This document shows, piece by piece, positions 16,881 through 25,214 of a stretch of DNA of 64,000 nt; the first letter of the stretch is position 1, and each line of letters begins with the position of its first letter. The notes under the pieces were generated by a model. It did not search any database and was not told where the DNA came from. It was given only the letters and a program-made list of their open reading frames with translations. The position numbers and the translations under genes are program-made. The stretch is from positions 4,911,501-4,975,500 of the forward strand of contig NZ_CP075170.1 of NCBI RefSeq assembly GCF_024399315.1, given 5' to 3'. This DNA is from Chryseobacterium sp. MA9 (GTDB lineage: Bacteria > Bacteroidota > Bacteroidia > Flavobacteriales > Weeksellaceae).

Positions 16881-17840
16881 TTAAAATCCACAACTTGCTA
16901 CACTAGGAGCAGGCGAAGGAGAACATCCTGAAAGGGATGAGAATATGTTTAATACACAATTGGTATTTACGTAGTTGTTATCATACAGTAAAGAACCTGA
17001 TGGGCTTCTGTAGTAAACGTTTCCTGCTGTATTGGCAAAAGAAGATACAGACGCAGATCCACAGCTTGTGTTTGTACATGCAGCTCTCCATGCCGTATCA
17101 GTTACTGGCCCGCTGGAGAATAATGATGGATCAATGATTCTTTTCTCAACGATTCCGGAAGCATTTTTAAAGCTTACCAATATCGCTACGTGGTATACCC
17201 ATGATACGCAGCATGTTCCTGTAGAAGCTCTCAGGTTACCGTAAACAAACTGTTTTTCACAATCATATCCTGCATTCAATAGAATTTGTCTCATTTTGTG
17301 AGCTCTTGCGTAGCAGCCATCCACAGGATATCTGAAAGTGATGCACGGGGAAGAAGCTGTAGAAGTTCCGCAAGCCTGGTTTTTAATTTGAGCAAACAGA
17401 CTGTTTAATGTGGCAAGATTAGGAATTACACTGACTGCCTTATTACTTTCACCTCTTTCTTCTTTGTTGAATACAGATTTGAAATAACGGATGTCATCAG
17501 CTGTTGCTTTGTCTACTTTAGCAATTTCACTGGTATTGGCTTTAAGGAAAATATGAACTGGAGTTTCGTTTTCAACAGCCTGTCTGATCATGGAAATATA
17601 ACCTGCATTTTCTTTACTGTCCTTCATATAGTAAGGTTGGGCAGTAACCATAAATGAGATTTTAAATTTTCCATCTTCTTTTTCAATCCCTACCGGAACA
17701 GTTTTGCCGAAATCTTTCATTGCAATTTCGTTTGACTCTTTGGCAACAAGATTCGGATCCTGGTTGGCATTGGAATCTGAACAGGCATTGAATGACATTA
17801 CTGTCACGAATACCATCATGGATAACAGAAATTTTTTCAT
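16881..17840 (-). CDS. Protein-glutamine glutaminase precursor (protein deamidase)
   Basis: 319 residues: signal ending near Cys20 (FNAC, possibly a lipobox), prodomain to about residue 134, mature domain to the end. The mature part matches the Chryseobacterium proteolyticum enzyme as I remember it, including FRYPVDGCYARAHKMRQIL, GYDCEKQFVYGNL and RIIDPSLFSSGPVTDTAWR. The catalytic triad is Cys176, His217, Asp237, exactly 20 more than the published pro-enzyme numbers. The enzyme converts protein-bound glutamine to glutamate in secreted form after removal of the propeptide. Eight or more cysteines in the mature part suggest disulfides. Upstream at 17869-17897 an inverted repeat may be an operator. 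Confidence 0.92.
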   Translation of the reverse strand: MKKFLLSMMVFVTVMSFNACSDSNANQDPNLVAKESNEIAMKDFGKTVPVGIEKEDGKFKISFMVTAQPYYMKDSKENAGYISMIRQAVENETPVHIFLKANTSEIAKVDKATADDIRYFKSVFNKEERGESNKAVSVIPNLATLNSLFAQIKNQACGTSTASSPCITFRYPVDGCYARAHKMRQILLNAGYDCEKQFVYGNLRASTGTCCVSWVYHVAILVSFKNASGIVEKRIIDPSLFSSGPVTDTAWRAACTNTSCGSASVSSFANTAGNVYYRSPSGSLLYDNNYVNTNCVLNIFSSLSGCSPSPAPSVASCGF

Positions 17841-18117
17841 AGTTTTTATATTTTGGTGGTTAAATTTCAGTGAACAGTTTAATTATAATAGTTCACTATT
17901 TTGTGATATTAAAAATAATAAAAATTAAAATATATGCAACAGTTTTTTTAAAAAAAACACATTATTATGATATATTTTTGATTTTATGATATTGAAAAGG
18001 GCGAAAAACCTAATGATTTTGATAGTAAACTCAGAAAAATTAAAAACAAATAAATTTATCTTTTTTCGGTCCGGATTCCTAAGCAATGTAAGGATGGCAA
18101 TATTATATTTAAACTAA
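17841..18117. other. AT-rich intergenic region upstream of protein-glutaminase
   Basis: No open frame of interest. It holds an inverted repeat, AGTGAAC (17869-17875) and GTTCACT (17891-17897), 28-50 bases before the glutaminase ATG. No clear TAnnTTTG box was found on the minus strand. The rest is A/T-rich with long A and T runs. Confidence 0.5.
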
Positions 18118-18148
18118 AAACCCAGTTTCAACTGTTGAAACTGGGTTT
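18118..18148 (-). terminator. Terminator after lipB (end of the trp-lipB block)
   Basis: Perfect 15-bp arms AAACCCAGTTTCAAC and GTTGAAACTGGGTTT around one central T; on the minus strand followed by TTTTTAG. Confidence 0.85.
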
Positions 18149-18170
18149 AATATATCTTAAGCTGTCTTGA

Positions 18171-18899
18171 CTATTTATAGATCAATTCTGCCTGGAAAAC
18201 GTCTGCAAAATGTTTTCTGATCTTTGCTTTCAGTTCTTCCACTTCTTCAGAGGTTAGCTCTCTTTCAAGTTCTCTTTTCAGAGAGGTCACCTGCTTATCT
18301 TTGATCCCACATGGAATAATGTATTCAAAATAACGCATATCCGTATTTACATTCAATGCAAAACCATGAAGGGTAACCCACCGTGAAGCTTTCACACCCA
18401 TAGCACACATTTTTCTGGCGTAAGGTTTTCCAACATCCAGCCATACTCCTGTTTCCCCCGGAGAGCGTTCTCCTTTAATGCCATATTCGGCAATGGTTCT
18501 GATGATCACTTCTTCCAGATTTCTCATATATAAATGAATATCTGTAAAAAAGTTTTCTAAATCCAGGATAGGATAGCCCACAACCTGTCCGTAACCGTGA
18601 TAAGTAATATCTCCGCCACGGTTTACCTTTACGAAAGTGGCATCAATTTCTTTCAGTTTATCAATGCCGGCAAGCATATTTTCTTCATGTCCGCTTTTTC
18701 CTAAAGTATACACGTGAGGATGCTCTACAAAAAGAAGGTGGTTGGGAGTTGTACTATGTTGTTCTGCAGGAAGATCTCTGTTTTTTATCTTGGTATCAAT
18801 GATGTTTTTCATCAGCTGCTCCTGATAATCCCAGGCTGACTGATATTCTCTGACCCCTAAATCTTCAAATTCTACTGATTTATTTTGATTTGTATTCAT
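18171..18899 (-). CDS. lipB: Octanoyltransferase LipB
   Basis: 242 residues. The LipB hallmark RGGDITYHGYGQVVGYPILDL lies near residue 94, followed by GVWLDVGKPYARKMCAMGVKASRWVTLHGFALNV with the catalytic Lys, and IIPCGIKDKQVTSL with the catalytic Cys. The enzyme moves octanoyl from acyl carrier protein to lipoyl domains in the cytoplasm. The gene lies 31 bases after trpA and has its own -7 box (TAAATTTG, minus strand, 18916-18923), so it can be made independently of the trp operon. Confidence 0.95.
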   Translation of the reverse strand: MNTNQNKSVEFEDLGVREYQSAWDYQEQLMKNIIDTKIKNRDLPAEQHSTTPNHLLFVEHPHVYTLGKSGHEENMLAGIDKLKEIDATFVKVNRGGDITYHGYGQVVGYPILDLENFFTDIHLYMRNLEEVIIRTIAEYGIKGERSPGETGVWLDVGKPYARKMCAMGVKASRWVTLHGFALNVNTDMRYFEYIIPCGIKDKQVTSLKRELERELTSEEVEELKAKIRKHFADVFQAELIYK

Positions 18900-18915
18900 T
18901 TCAATTTTTGATATA

Positions 18916-18923
18916 CAAATTTA
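18916..18923 (-). promoter_or_regulatory. -7 box of lipB
   Basis: TAAATTTG on the minus strand, 16 bases before the lipB ATG, within the trpA-lipB gap. Confidence 0.6.
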
Positions 18924-18930
18924 GTGAATT

Positions 18931-19665
18931 TTAGGCTTTGATGGAATGGATAAAATCTATAGCACTTTTCTTCCAGTCTTTATCCTGAAGCAATATGTTC
19001 ACAAAGGCTGTTCCTATGATACCACCATCCGCTTTTTCCGTTACATTTTCAAAATCCTCTTTCGATTTAATTCCGAATCCGATCATCACAGGATTTTTAA
19101 GCGGGAGAGATGCTACCCTGGAAAGGTAGTACTCATTTTTTAAAACCGCATTTTCATTCCCCGTTGTAGAGGAAGAGCTTACTGCATACAGAAAACCTGA
19201 ACTTAAAGAGTCCAGATACACCATCCTTTCATCAGAAGTTTCAGGAGTTACCAGAAATGTGAAATTAAGATGATACTGCTTTAAGATAGATTGATAATTT
19301 TTCTCAAACTCAATTGGAGGAAGGTCTGGAAGAATCAATCCTGAAACACCGCTTTCAGAACATGCTGCACAGAATTTTTCAAACCCAAAACTCAATACAG
19401 GGTTGATATAGCCCATCAGAATAACCGGAATTCTGATCTCATTTTTGATGGCTTTTAATTGGGATAACAGTTTTTCAATGGTCATTCCATTTTGTAATGC
19501 CAGTTCGTGAGCTTTTTGAATTACTGGTCCGTCTGCTACGGGATCAGAATAAGGCATTCCGATTTCGATCATATCTGCTCCGGAATCCTGGATCAGTCGT
19601 ATAATCTCAGCGGTATCTTCCAATTGCGGAATCCCTGCTGTGAAATATATATTTAGTTTTTTCAT
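18931..19665 (-). CDS. trpA: Tryptophan synthase alpha chain
   Basis: 244 residues from the Met of MKKLNIYFTAG; an earlier Met at 19695 adds ten residues absent from the family. The catalytic Glu is in MIEIGMPYSDPVADGP near residue 40, and the loop with Gly-rich phosphate binding is GFGIKSKEDF. It cleaves indole-glycerol phosphate and channels indole to TrpB. It is the last biosynthetic gene of the operon, 66 bases after trpB. Confidence 0.93.
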   Translation of the reverse strand: MKKLNIYFTAGIPQLEDTAEIIRLIQDSGADMIEIGMPYSDPVADGPVIQKAHELALQNGMTIEKLLSQLKAIKNEIRIPVILMGYINPVLSFGFEKFCAACSESGVSGLILPDLPPIEFEKNYQSILKQYHLNFTFLVTPETSDERMVYLDSLSSGFLYAVSSSSTTGNENAVLKNEYYLSRVASLPLKNPVMIGFGIKSKEDFENVTEKADGGIIGTAFVNILLQDKDWKKSAIDFIHSIKA

Positions 19666-19731
19666 TTTTTTATTGTATTGATGATAAGATTTCATATGTT
19701 AAAGTCATTTTACATAAATACTTTTTACATT

Positions 19732-20910
19732 TTACAAATTCTTCAGATACGTTTCCATATCCTTATCTCCACGGCCGCTCAGGCAAATAACAATAACATC
19801 ATTTTCTCCAAATTTCTTCTTGTCCAAAACCGCCAGAGCGTGAGAACTTTCCAATGCCGGAATAATGCCTTCCAGTTTGGTCAGTTCAAAAGCACATTTT
19901 AAGGCTTCATCATCATTAATGCTAAAGAATTCTGCCCTTTGTTCTTTAAATAAATGGGCATGAAAAGGCCCAATTCCCGGATAATCCAGTCCTGCAGAGA
20001 TAGAGTGGGGTTCTATAACCTGGCCGTCTTCCGTCTGCATTACAAGACTTTTGCTTCCGTGAAGTACACCAAGAGTTCCTAAAAATGTAGTAGCTGCGGA
20101 TTTTCCGGAATCTATTCCCAGACCACCGGCTTCAGCAGCAATGATTTTCACTTCTTTTTCTTCTACAAAATGATAGAAAGTTCCTGCTGCATTGCTTCCA
20201 CCGCCTACACAGGCAATCACATAATCAGGGTTTTCTCTACCAATCTTTTCCTTAAGCTGTTCTTTAATCTCTTTTGAAATGATGCTCTGAAATCTCGCTA
20301 CAAGATCCGGGAAAGGATGAGGTCCTACCACACTTCCGATGACATAATGAGTAGTCAGAGGATTGTTGATCCAGTCTCTTAATGCTTCATTCACGGCATC
20401 CTTAAGGGTTTTGGATCCTGAAGTGGCTGGTACAACTTCTGCACCCAGCATTTTCATTCTTGCAACATTCGGGGCTTGTCTCTGGATATCAATTTCTCCC
20501 ATATATACGATGCATTCCAAACCAAGCAAAGCACACGCTGTAGCGGTGGCAACACCATGCTGTCCGGCTCCGGTTTCGGCAATAATTCTGGTTTTTCCAA
20601 GGCGTTTTGCCAATAGGACCTGTCCCAGAGCATTATTGATCTTATGAGCTCCGGTATGGTTGAGGTCTTCACGTTTTAAATAAATCTGAGCCAGATATTT
20701 CTGACTTAGGTTTTTAGCAAAATATAACGGTGTGGCACGGCCTACATAATTTTTCAGCAAATCCTGATACTCAGCCTGAAAATCTTCAGATTCTATTATT
20801 TCAAGATAGTTTTTTTGTAATTCTTCTACATTAGGATAGAGCATTTCGGGGATAAAAGCTCCTCCAAACTCTCCATAATATCCGTTTTCATCGGGGTTTT
20901 TATAATTCAT
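19732..20910 (-). CDS. trpB: Tryptophan synthase beta chain
   Basis: 392 residues, the usual TrpB length. The PLP lysine lies in LNHTGAHKINNALGQ near residue 85, the serine-binding loop in AETGAGQHG, and the phosphate-binding GGGSNAAG near residue 230. Start MNYKNPDENGYYGEFGGAF is typical of TrpB1. It joins indole and serine. It follows the GNAT gene by four bases, so the two accessory genes lie inside the trp transcript. Confidence 0.95.
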   Translation of the reverse strand: MNYKNPDENGYYGEFGGAFIPEMLYPNVEELQKNYLEIIESEDFQAEYQDLLKNYVGRATPLYFAKNLSQKYLAQIYLKREDLNHTGAHKINNALGQVLLAKRLGKTRIIAETGAGQHGVATATACALLGLECIVYMGEIDIQRQAPNVARMKMLGAEVVPATSGSKTLKDAVNEALRDWINNPLTTHYVIGSVVGPHPFPDLVARFQSIISKEIKEQLKEKIGRENPDYVIACVGGGSNAAGTFYHFVEEKEVKIIAAEAGGLGIDSGKSAATTFLGTLGVLHGSKSLVMQTEDGQVIEPHSISAGLDYPGIGPFHAHLFKEQRAEFFSINDDEALKCAFELTKLEGIIPALESSHALAVLDKKKFGENDVIVICLSGRGDKDMETYLKNL

Positions 20911-20914
20911 TTTT

Positions 20915-21460
20915 TTATTCTTTAGTAATTAAATAAGCATTATTCTGCGAGCTTAGCTGATTGAGCAATTCTTTTGTTTCCTGCGAAGCATTAAAAATCA
21001 AAATATCATCATCTTCAGAATTTACCCATTCCGAGCCGATACTTTCTTTGATCATTTTGGCTTTGTCGTGAAGAATTTCGACCGTACATTTTTCATAGAA
21101 AGGGCGGAGATCCGAATGGCAAAATCCAATAGTATCTTTATTTCTCCGGATTGCATTTTCTTTGAAATTATGGATCAAAGCAGCTCCATAACCCTTCTTT
21201 TTATGGGTGGAAACAAGTCCTACAGCTTCTGCAAAAGAGTAGTTAGTTTCTGCAATTTTTAACGTAAAATCAAAATTTACGCGAATCAATGCCAATATAT
21301 TTTCATCTGTATCCAGCATAAAATGAAATTCTGAATCTTTGAAAAAATTCCGGAAATAGGCAGACTTCATGGTATTCCAGGCAGAGATATCCCAAAGCTG
21401 CAAGATATGTTCTATCTCTTTTTCCGTTAAATCCTTAGTTTCTTTTATCTGATATTTCAT
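20915..21460 (-). CDS. GNAT-family acetyltransferase inside the trp operon
   Basis: 181 residues. The acetyl-CoA-binding motif A is visible as AVGLVSTHKKKGYGAALIHNF near residue 85, and motif B as GFCHSDLRPFYEKCTVEIL. The stop of the gene upstream overlaps its start by four bases, and trpB follows after four bases, so it is embedded in the trp transcript. The substrate is unknown. It could modify tryptophan-pathway metabolites or be a passenger. Confidence 0.75.
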   Translation of the reverse strand: MKYQIKETKDLTEKEIEHILQLWDISAWNTMKSAYFRNFFKDSEFHFMLDTDENILALIRVNFDFTLKIAETNYSFAEAVGLVSTHKKKGYGAALIHNFKENAIRRNKDTIGFCHSDLRPFYEKCTVEILHDKAKMIKESIGSEWVNSEDDDILIFNASQETKELLNQLSSQNNAYLITKE

Positions 21461-21969
21461 GGGTTTAAACTATTAATAAATGTAAGGTGATAATCGTGTT
21501 GCTGTTTGGTAATCAGTTTTTTATAATGTAATAATTCTATTTTATGCATTAAATCAATTAAAGTTGCTTTATCTATTTTGGATTGGTACATGGTAATTGC
21601 AATTTCCAGGTTGTCAATCAGATAATAAGAATCAGAGTCTTCGTACAGCAGGAATATTTTAGCATAAATCAATCCTAAGTCATATTTGATAACTGATCTT
21701 ACATGGTTTTCCAGAAACTTATCGGAAATAACAACAAGATAGTAGCTGTTCCATAGACTGATTCTTTCAAAAAAATACTGGATATCACTTTCCTGAAAAT
21801 CTTTAATAATATCAATGAACTCAGACAATAGCCCGCCAACTTCCCAATGCTCTATATTGCCATCATTCTGGGCAACAAAATGGTACAGGGACTGTATTTT
21901 TTCATTCCCGAATTTAGGGGGAAATAAGGTTTTATAAAATGTCTTTTTTAGCAAATGTATGTTCATCAT
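21457..21969 (-). CDS. Unknown 170-residue protein inside the trp operon
   Basis: A mainly helical protein, rich in aromatic residues (YYLVVISDKF, SYYLIDNLEIAITMYQ) with no signal peptide and no recognised domain. It overlaps the GNAT gene by four bases and lies 25 bases after trpF, so it is translated from the trp mRNA. The repeated Leu/Ile spacing suggests a repeat or bundle fold. The second Met (residue 2) may equally be the start. No function is proposed. Confidence 0.6.
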   Translation of the reverse strand: MMNIHLLKKTFYKTLFPPKFGNEKIQSLYHFVAQNDGNIEHWEVGGLLSEFIDIIKDFQESDIQYFFERISLWNSYYLVVISDKFLENHVRSVIKYDLGLIYAKIFLLYEDSDSYYLIDNLEIAITMYQSKIDKATLIDLMHKIELLHYKKLITKQQHDYHLTFINSLNP

Positions 21970-21994
21970 TGTGTTTTTTTAGTTGTGGTATCTT

Positions 21995-22675
21995 TTACTG
22001 ATATAGGCTTTTAAACCTTTTTATGCGGTTAACATTCTTATTTCCGGGTTCTGTTTCAAATTTTGAATTGATATCTAAAACAAAAGGCTGCTGCTGCAAA
22101 ACTTTGATATTCCCGATGTTTTCTTCTGAAATACCACCACTTAAAAAGTAGGGCAGAGGAATCTTAAATTCATTCAGAATATTCCAGTCAAACTGCCTTC
22201 CCGTTCCACCGAATGCTTTACTGTCTGTATCAAACAGGTAATAGGTGATAGGCTGTAGGGTGCAGATTGCGAGTGGAAGGCTAAATGCTTGTGTTATTTT
22301 ATTTTTGGTTTCCGAATCATTATTTCCTATTCTTATTACTTTAATAATCCCAACTTCAGGATCCAGTTTTTGTCTTAATTCAATAATGAAACTATCACTT
22401 TCATCGCCATGAAGCTGGACAAAATTTAATCCTGCTTTTTGAACAATCCGTAGAATAATGTCTGTTTCTTCATTTACGAAAACTCCTGTTTTCCCCTGAT
22501 GATCTATAGCTGAGATCTCTTCCAGGCTCAGATGATTCAAAACATATCTCGGTGATTTTTCATAGAAGATAAACCCAAGGAAATCTACATTCATAGCCAT
22601 CAGCTCTTGAATCTGGTTTAATTTCGTTAGACCGCATACTTTGAGTTTAGGAGTACTGGAGGGTTGCAGGTTCAT
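21995..22675 (-). CDS. trpF: Phosphoribosylanthranilate isomerase
   Basis: 226 residues with a TIM-barrel pattern. The catalytic Cys is in KVCGLTKLNQIQELM near residue 13, the catalytic Asp in LFDTDSKAFGGTGRQFDW near residue 146, and the phosphate loops in FLSGGIS and FVLDINSKFETEPGNKN near the end. It is preceded by trpC with a 20-base gap. Confidence 0.92.
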   Translation of the reverse strand: MNLQPSSTPKLKVCGLTKLNQIQELMAMNVDFLGFIFYEKSPRYVLNHLSLEEISAIDHQGKTGVFVNEETDIILRIVQKAGLNFVQLHGDESDSFIIELRQKLDPEVGIIKVIRIGNNDSETKNKITQAFSLPLAICTLQPITYYLFDTDSKAFGGTGRQFDWNILNEFKIPLPYFLSGGISEENIGNIKVLQQQPFVLDINSKFETEPGNKNVNRIKRFKSLYQ

Positions 22676-22695
22676 AATCAGGTATTATTTATAGA

Positions 22696-23469
22696 TTAAA
22701 TTTCTACTGAGAAATTTTCAAATGCTTTAGCCGGATTCGTATTTTTCATGAAATATTCTCCCATCAGAAAACCATCAAATCCTTTTTCTTTTAAAAATTG
22801 AAAATCTTCAAGGTTGTAAATACCACTTTCCGCGACTGATAGAACTTCTTTTGGAAGCAGGTTTTTCAACTGGACAGAGTGCTGCAGATCCACTTTGAAA
22901 TCCTTAAGGTTTCTGTTGTTGATCCCTACAAGATCCACTTTTGAATTACAATGTTTCAGCTCATCTTCCGTATGGATTTCCAGTAAAACTTCCATCTTCA
23001 GTTCATGGGCAAGTGCTGTAAATTCTTCTACCTGGACAGGTGAAAGGCAGGACGCTATCAGTAAAATGACATCAGCCCCAATACTTTTGGCTTCATAGAA
23101 CTGGTATTCATCAATCATGAAATCTTTTCGCAGGATCGGAATTTTAATATCATTTCTTACGCTTATAATATCATTTAAATTTCCTCCAAAAAAATCGTGA
23201 TCAGTCAGGATAGAAATTCCGCTGGCTCCAAAACTTTCGTAAGCAGAGACCACATCTAAGGGTTGAACATTATTGTTGATAATCCCTTTGGAAGGAGACT
23301 GTCTTTTAAATTCAGCAATGATTCCATTTTTATTTTTGATGGATTCTTTCAGTGAATAGGTTTTTCGTCCAAAAAAATCAGTGTCTTTTAATTTGTTGAC
23401 AGAAATGCTTGATTTTGCGACCGCAATTTCTTCTTTTTTTCGTTCAATAATTTTATCCAGTATAGTCAT
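22696..23469 (-). CDS. trpC: Indole-3-glycerol phosphate synthase
   Basis: 257 residues. The family signatures are IAEFKRQSPSKGII near residue 50 (catalytic Glu and Lys), FGASGISILTDHDFFGG, ILRKDFMIDEYQ, LLEIHTEDE, VGINNRNL and VAESGIYN. It closes the ring of the carboxyphenylamino intermediate. It starts 58 bases after trpD; that gap carries a dispersed intergenic repeat. Confidence 0.95.
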   Translation of the reverse strand: MTILDKIIERKKEEIAVAKSSISVNKLKDTDFFGRKTYSLKESIKNKNGIIAEFKRQSPSKGIINNNVQPLDVVSAYESFGASGISILTDHDFFGGNLNDIISVRNDIKIPILRKDFMIDEYQFYEAKSIGADVILLIASCLSPVQVEEFTALAHELKMEVLLEIHTEDELKHCNSKVDLVGINNRNLKDFKVDLQHSVQLKNLLPKEVLSVAESGIYNLEDFQFLKEKGFDGFLMGEYFMKNTNPAKAFENFSVEI

Positions 23470-23489
23470 TTTTTGTGTTTAAAATTTAG

Positions 23490-23531
23490 TCAATGGTGAA
23501 TTTTGCTTCGCAAGTGAATGATGAATTTTAA
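23490..23531. repeat. Dispersed intergenic repeat, copy in the trpC-trpD gap
   Basis: The sequence CAATGGTGAATTTTGCTTCG and its continuation CAAGTGAAT reappear in inverse orientation at about 45550-45585 with two or three differences. The centre TTGCTTCGCAA is a small palindrome. It overlaps the last codons of trpD. Confidence 0.55.
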
Positions 23532-24559
23532 TTAATCAAAAGGTTAAAACTGTTTAACGCTTTTCCCCCCTGAAGACTTTCCTGAGCTAAAAGAAGACAG
23601 TTGTCATACGTTCCAAATTGGTGAGTGTTGTAAAGAGCTACTGAAGCATTAGCTAAAATCACAGAATTTTGCTGTTCTGTACCTTTTCCTTCCAGAATAT
23701 TCATAAATATTTTTGCTGTTTCCTGAATAGAACTTCCAGCCTTAATATCTTCCAGCGTTACCGGATTGAAGCCTAAATCTTCTGCAGAATAGATTTCTTC
23801 CCCATTTTTTGTAATGATTTTACTGTCGTCGGTAAGACTTATTTCATCATATCCGTCAAGGCCATGTACCAGGATAAACTCACGCTCTTCTTTTTGCAGG
23901 AGATACTGGTAAATTCTTGCAATTTCCAGGTTGTATACTCCAATCATTGAATACTTTGGTTTTGCAGGATTAACCAATGGCCCCAAAAGATTAAAAAATG
24001 TTCTTAATCCCAAAGACTTTCTCAATAATCCAACCGATTGCAGTGCAGGATGAAAATAAGGAGCATGTAAAAAGCAGATATTCGCTCTTTCAAGATCTTC
24101 ATTCAATTGTTCTGAATTGTTTTTGAACTGATATCCCAGTTCTTCCAGCACATTAGATGAACCGGTAGTAGTGGAAGCTCCATAATTTCCATGTTTGGTT
24201 ACCTTCTGTCCGGCTCCGGCCACCACAAAGCTGGCTAATGTTGATATATTGATGGTATCTTTTCCGTCACCTCCCGTTCCCACAATGTCAATGGCATTAC
24301 TTGCATCTATGTCTGCAGGAACAGCCATCTGAAGCAGAGCTTCTCTGAAGCCTTCCACTTCCTTCAGGGTAATATTTCTCATCAGAAAAACACTGATAAA
24401 GGCTGTAACCTCTGCAGTATTGAACTTATTCTGTGCAATCTCAATCATGGTAGCTTTAGCTTCTGATTTTGAAAGCGTATTATGATTGAACAGGTATTGC
24501 AGTATTTCTTTCATTTGTGGTGTTTTTATTGTTGTTGAAGGGATTTCTAAGGTTTTCAT
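23528..24559 (-). CDS. trpD: Anthranilate phosphoribosyltransferase
   Basis: 343 residues. The PRPP-binding loop GTGGDGKDTINISTLASFV lies near residue 93, KHGNYGASTTTGSSNVLEELG near residue 121, and NLLGPLVNP near residue 188. The longer start overlaps the trpG stop in ATGA, which supports coupling, but the family usually begins at MKEILQYLF (24514); the first 15 residues are therefore uncertain. Confidence 0.93.
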   Translation of the reverse strand: MKTLEIPSTTIKTPQMKEILQYLFNHNTLSKSEAKATMIEIAQNKFNTAEVTAFISVFLMRNITLKEVEGFREALLQMAVPADIDASNAIDIVGTGGDGKDTINISTLASFVVAGAGQKVTKHGNYGASTTTGSSNVLEELGYQFKNNSEQLNEDLERANICFLHAPYFHPALQSVGLLRKSLGLRTFFNLLGPLVNPAKPKYSMIGVYNLEIARIYQYLLQKEEREFILVHGLDGYDEISLTDDSKIITKNGEEIYSAEDLGFNPVTLEDIKAGSSIQETAKIFMNILEGKGTEQQNSVILANASVALYNTHQFGTYDNCLLLAQESLQGGKALNSFNLLIN

Positions 24560-25158
24560 GACAATAGAAAGTTTTTAATGATTACTTCTCCTTCAGGTGT
24601 TAAAATACTTTCAGGGTGAAACTGTACTCCGTGTACATCATAGGTTTTGTGCTGTAAAGCCATGATCATTCCGTCTTTGTCTACAGCTGTGATTTCCAGC
24701 TCTTCCGGGAAACCTTCGGGATTTACTGCCCAGCTGTGGTATCTGCCCACTTCCAGTCCTGAGCTTAGATCTTTGAATAGTTTCGTATTTTCTTTTACCA
24801 GTTCAGTAGTTGTTGCTACTCCGTGGAAGATTTCAGTCAGGTTGATAAGATTTCCTCCAAAAGCTTCAGCTATAGCTTGTTGTCCGAGACATACTCCGAG
24901 AATACTTTTCGTAGGGGCATATTCTTTAATAAGGTCTAATAAAATACCTGCTTCTTCAGGAATTCCGGGCCCTGGAGAGAGGATGATCTTGTCATACTTT
25001 CCAATCTCTTCCAGGGTAATTTCATCATTTCTTACTACATCCACTCTTTGATTCAGAATTCTTTCAATAATCTGGACGAGGTTATAAGTGAAACTGTCAT
25101 AGTTGTCAAAAACGAGAACTTTAAGCGGTAGTTGCTGAGTGTTTATATCGTTGTTCAT
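24556..25158 (-). CDS. trpG: Anthranilate synthase glutamine amidotransferase subunit
   Basis: 200 residues of the class I GATase fold. VFDNYDSFTYNLVQ opens the protein, LSPGPGIPEEAG follows near residue 57, the nucleophile is in ILGVCLGQQAIAEAFGG near residue 86, and the His-Glu pair is in VHGVQFHPESILTPEG near residue 175. It supplies ammonia to TrpE. It overlaps trpD by four bases and follows trpE by 56 bases. Confidence 0.95.
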   Translation of the reverse strand: MNNDINTQQLPLKVLVFDNYDSFTYNLVQIIERILNQRVDVVRNDEITLEEIGKYDKIILSPGPGIPEEAGILLDLIKEYAPTKSILGVCLGQQAIAEAFGGNLINLTEIFHGVATTTELVKENTKLFKDLSSGLEVGRYHSWAVNPEGFPEELEITAVDKDGMIMALQHKTYDVHGVQFHPESILTPEGEVIIKNFLLS

Positions 25159-25214
25159 TTCTTTTTTTGTTAGGTTGTTGCTGGTTGTTTTTTTGCTAGT
25201 TGCTAGGGATTATT

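Noticed and set aside
24647..25051. 134-codon plus-strand frame opposite trpG
   Set aside because: It is antisense to highly conserved TrpG motifs and has no own promoter.
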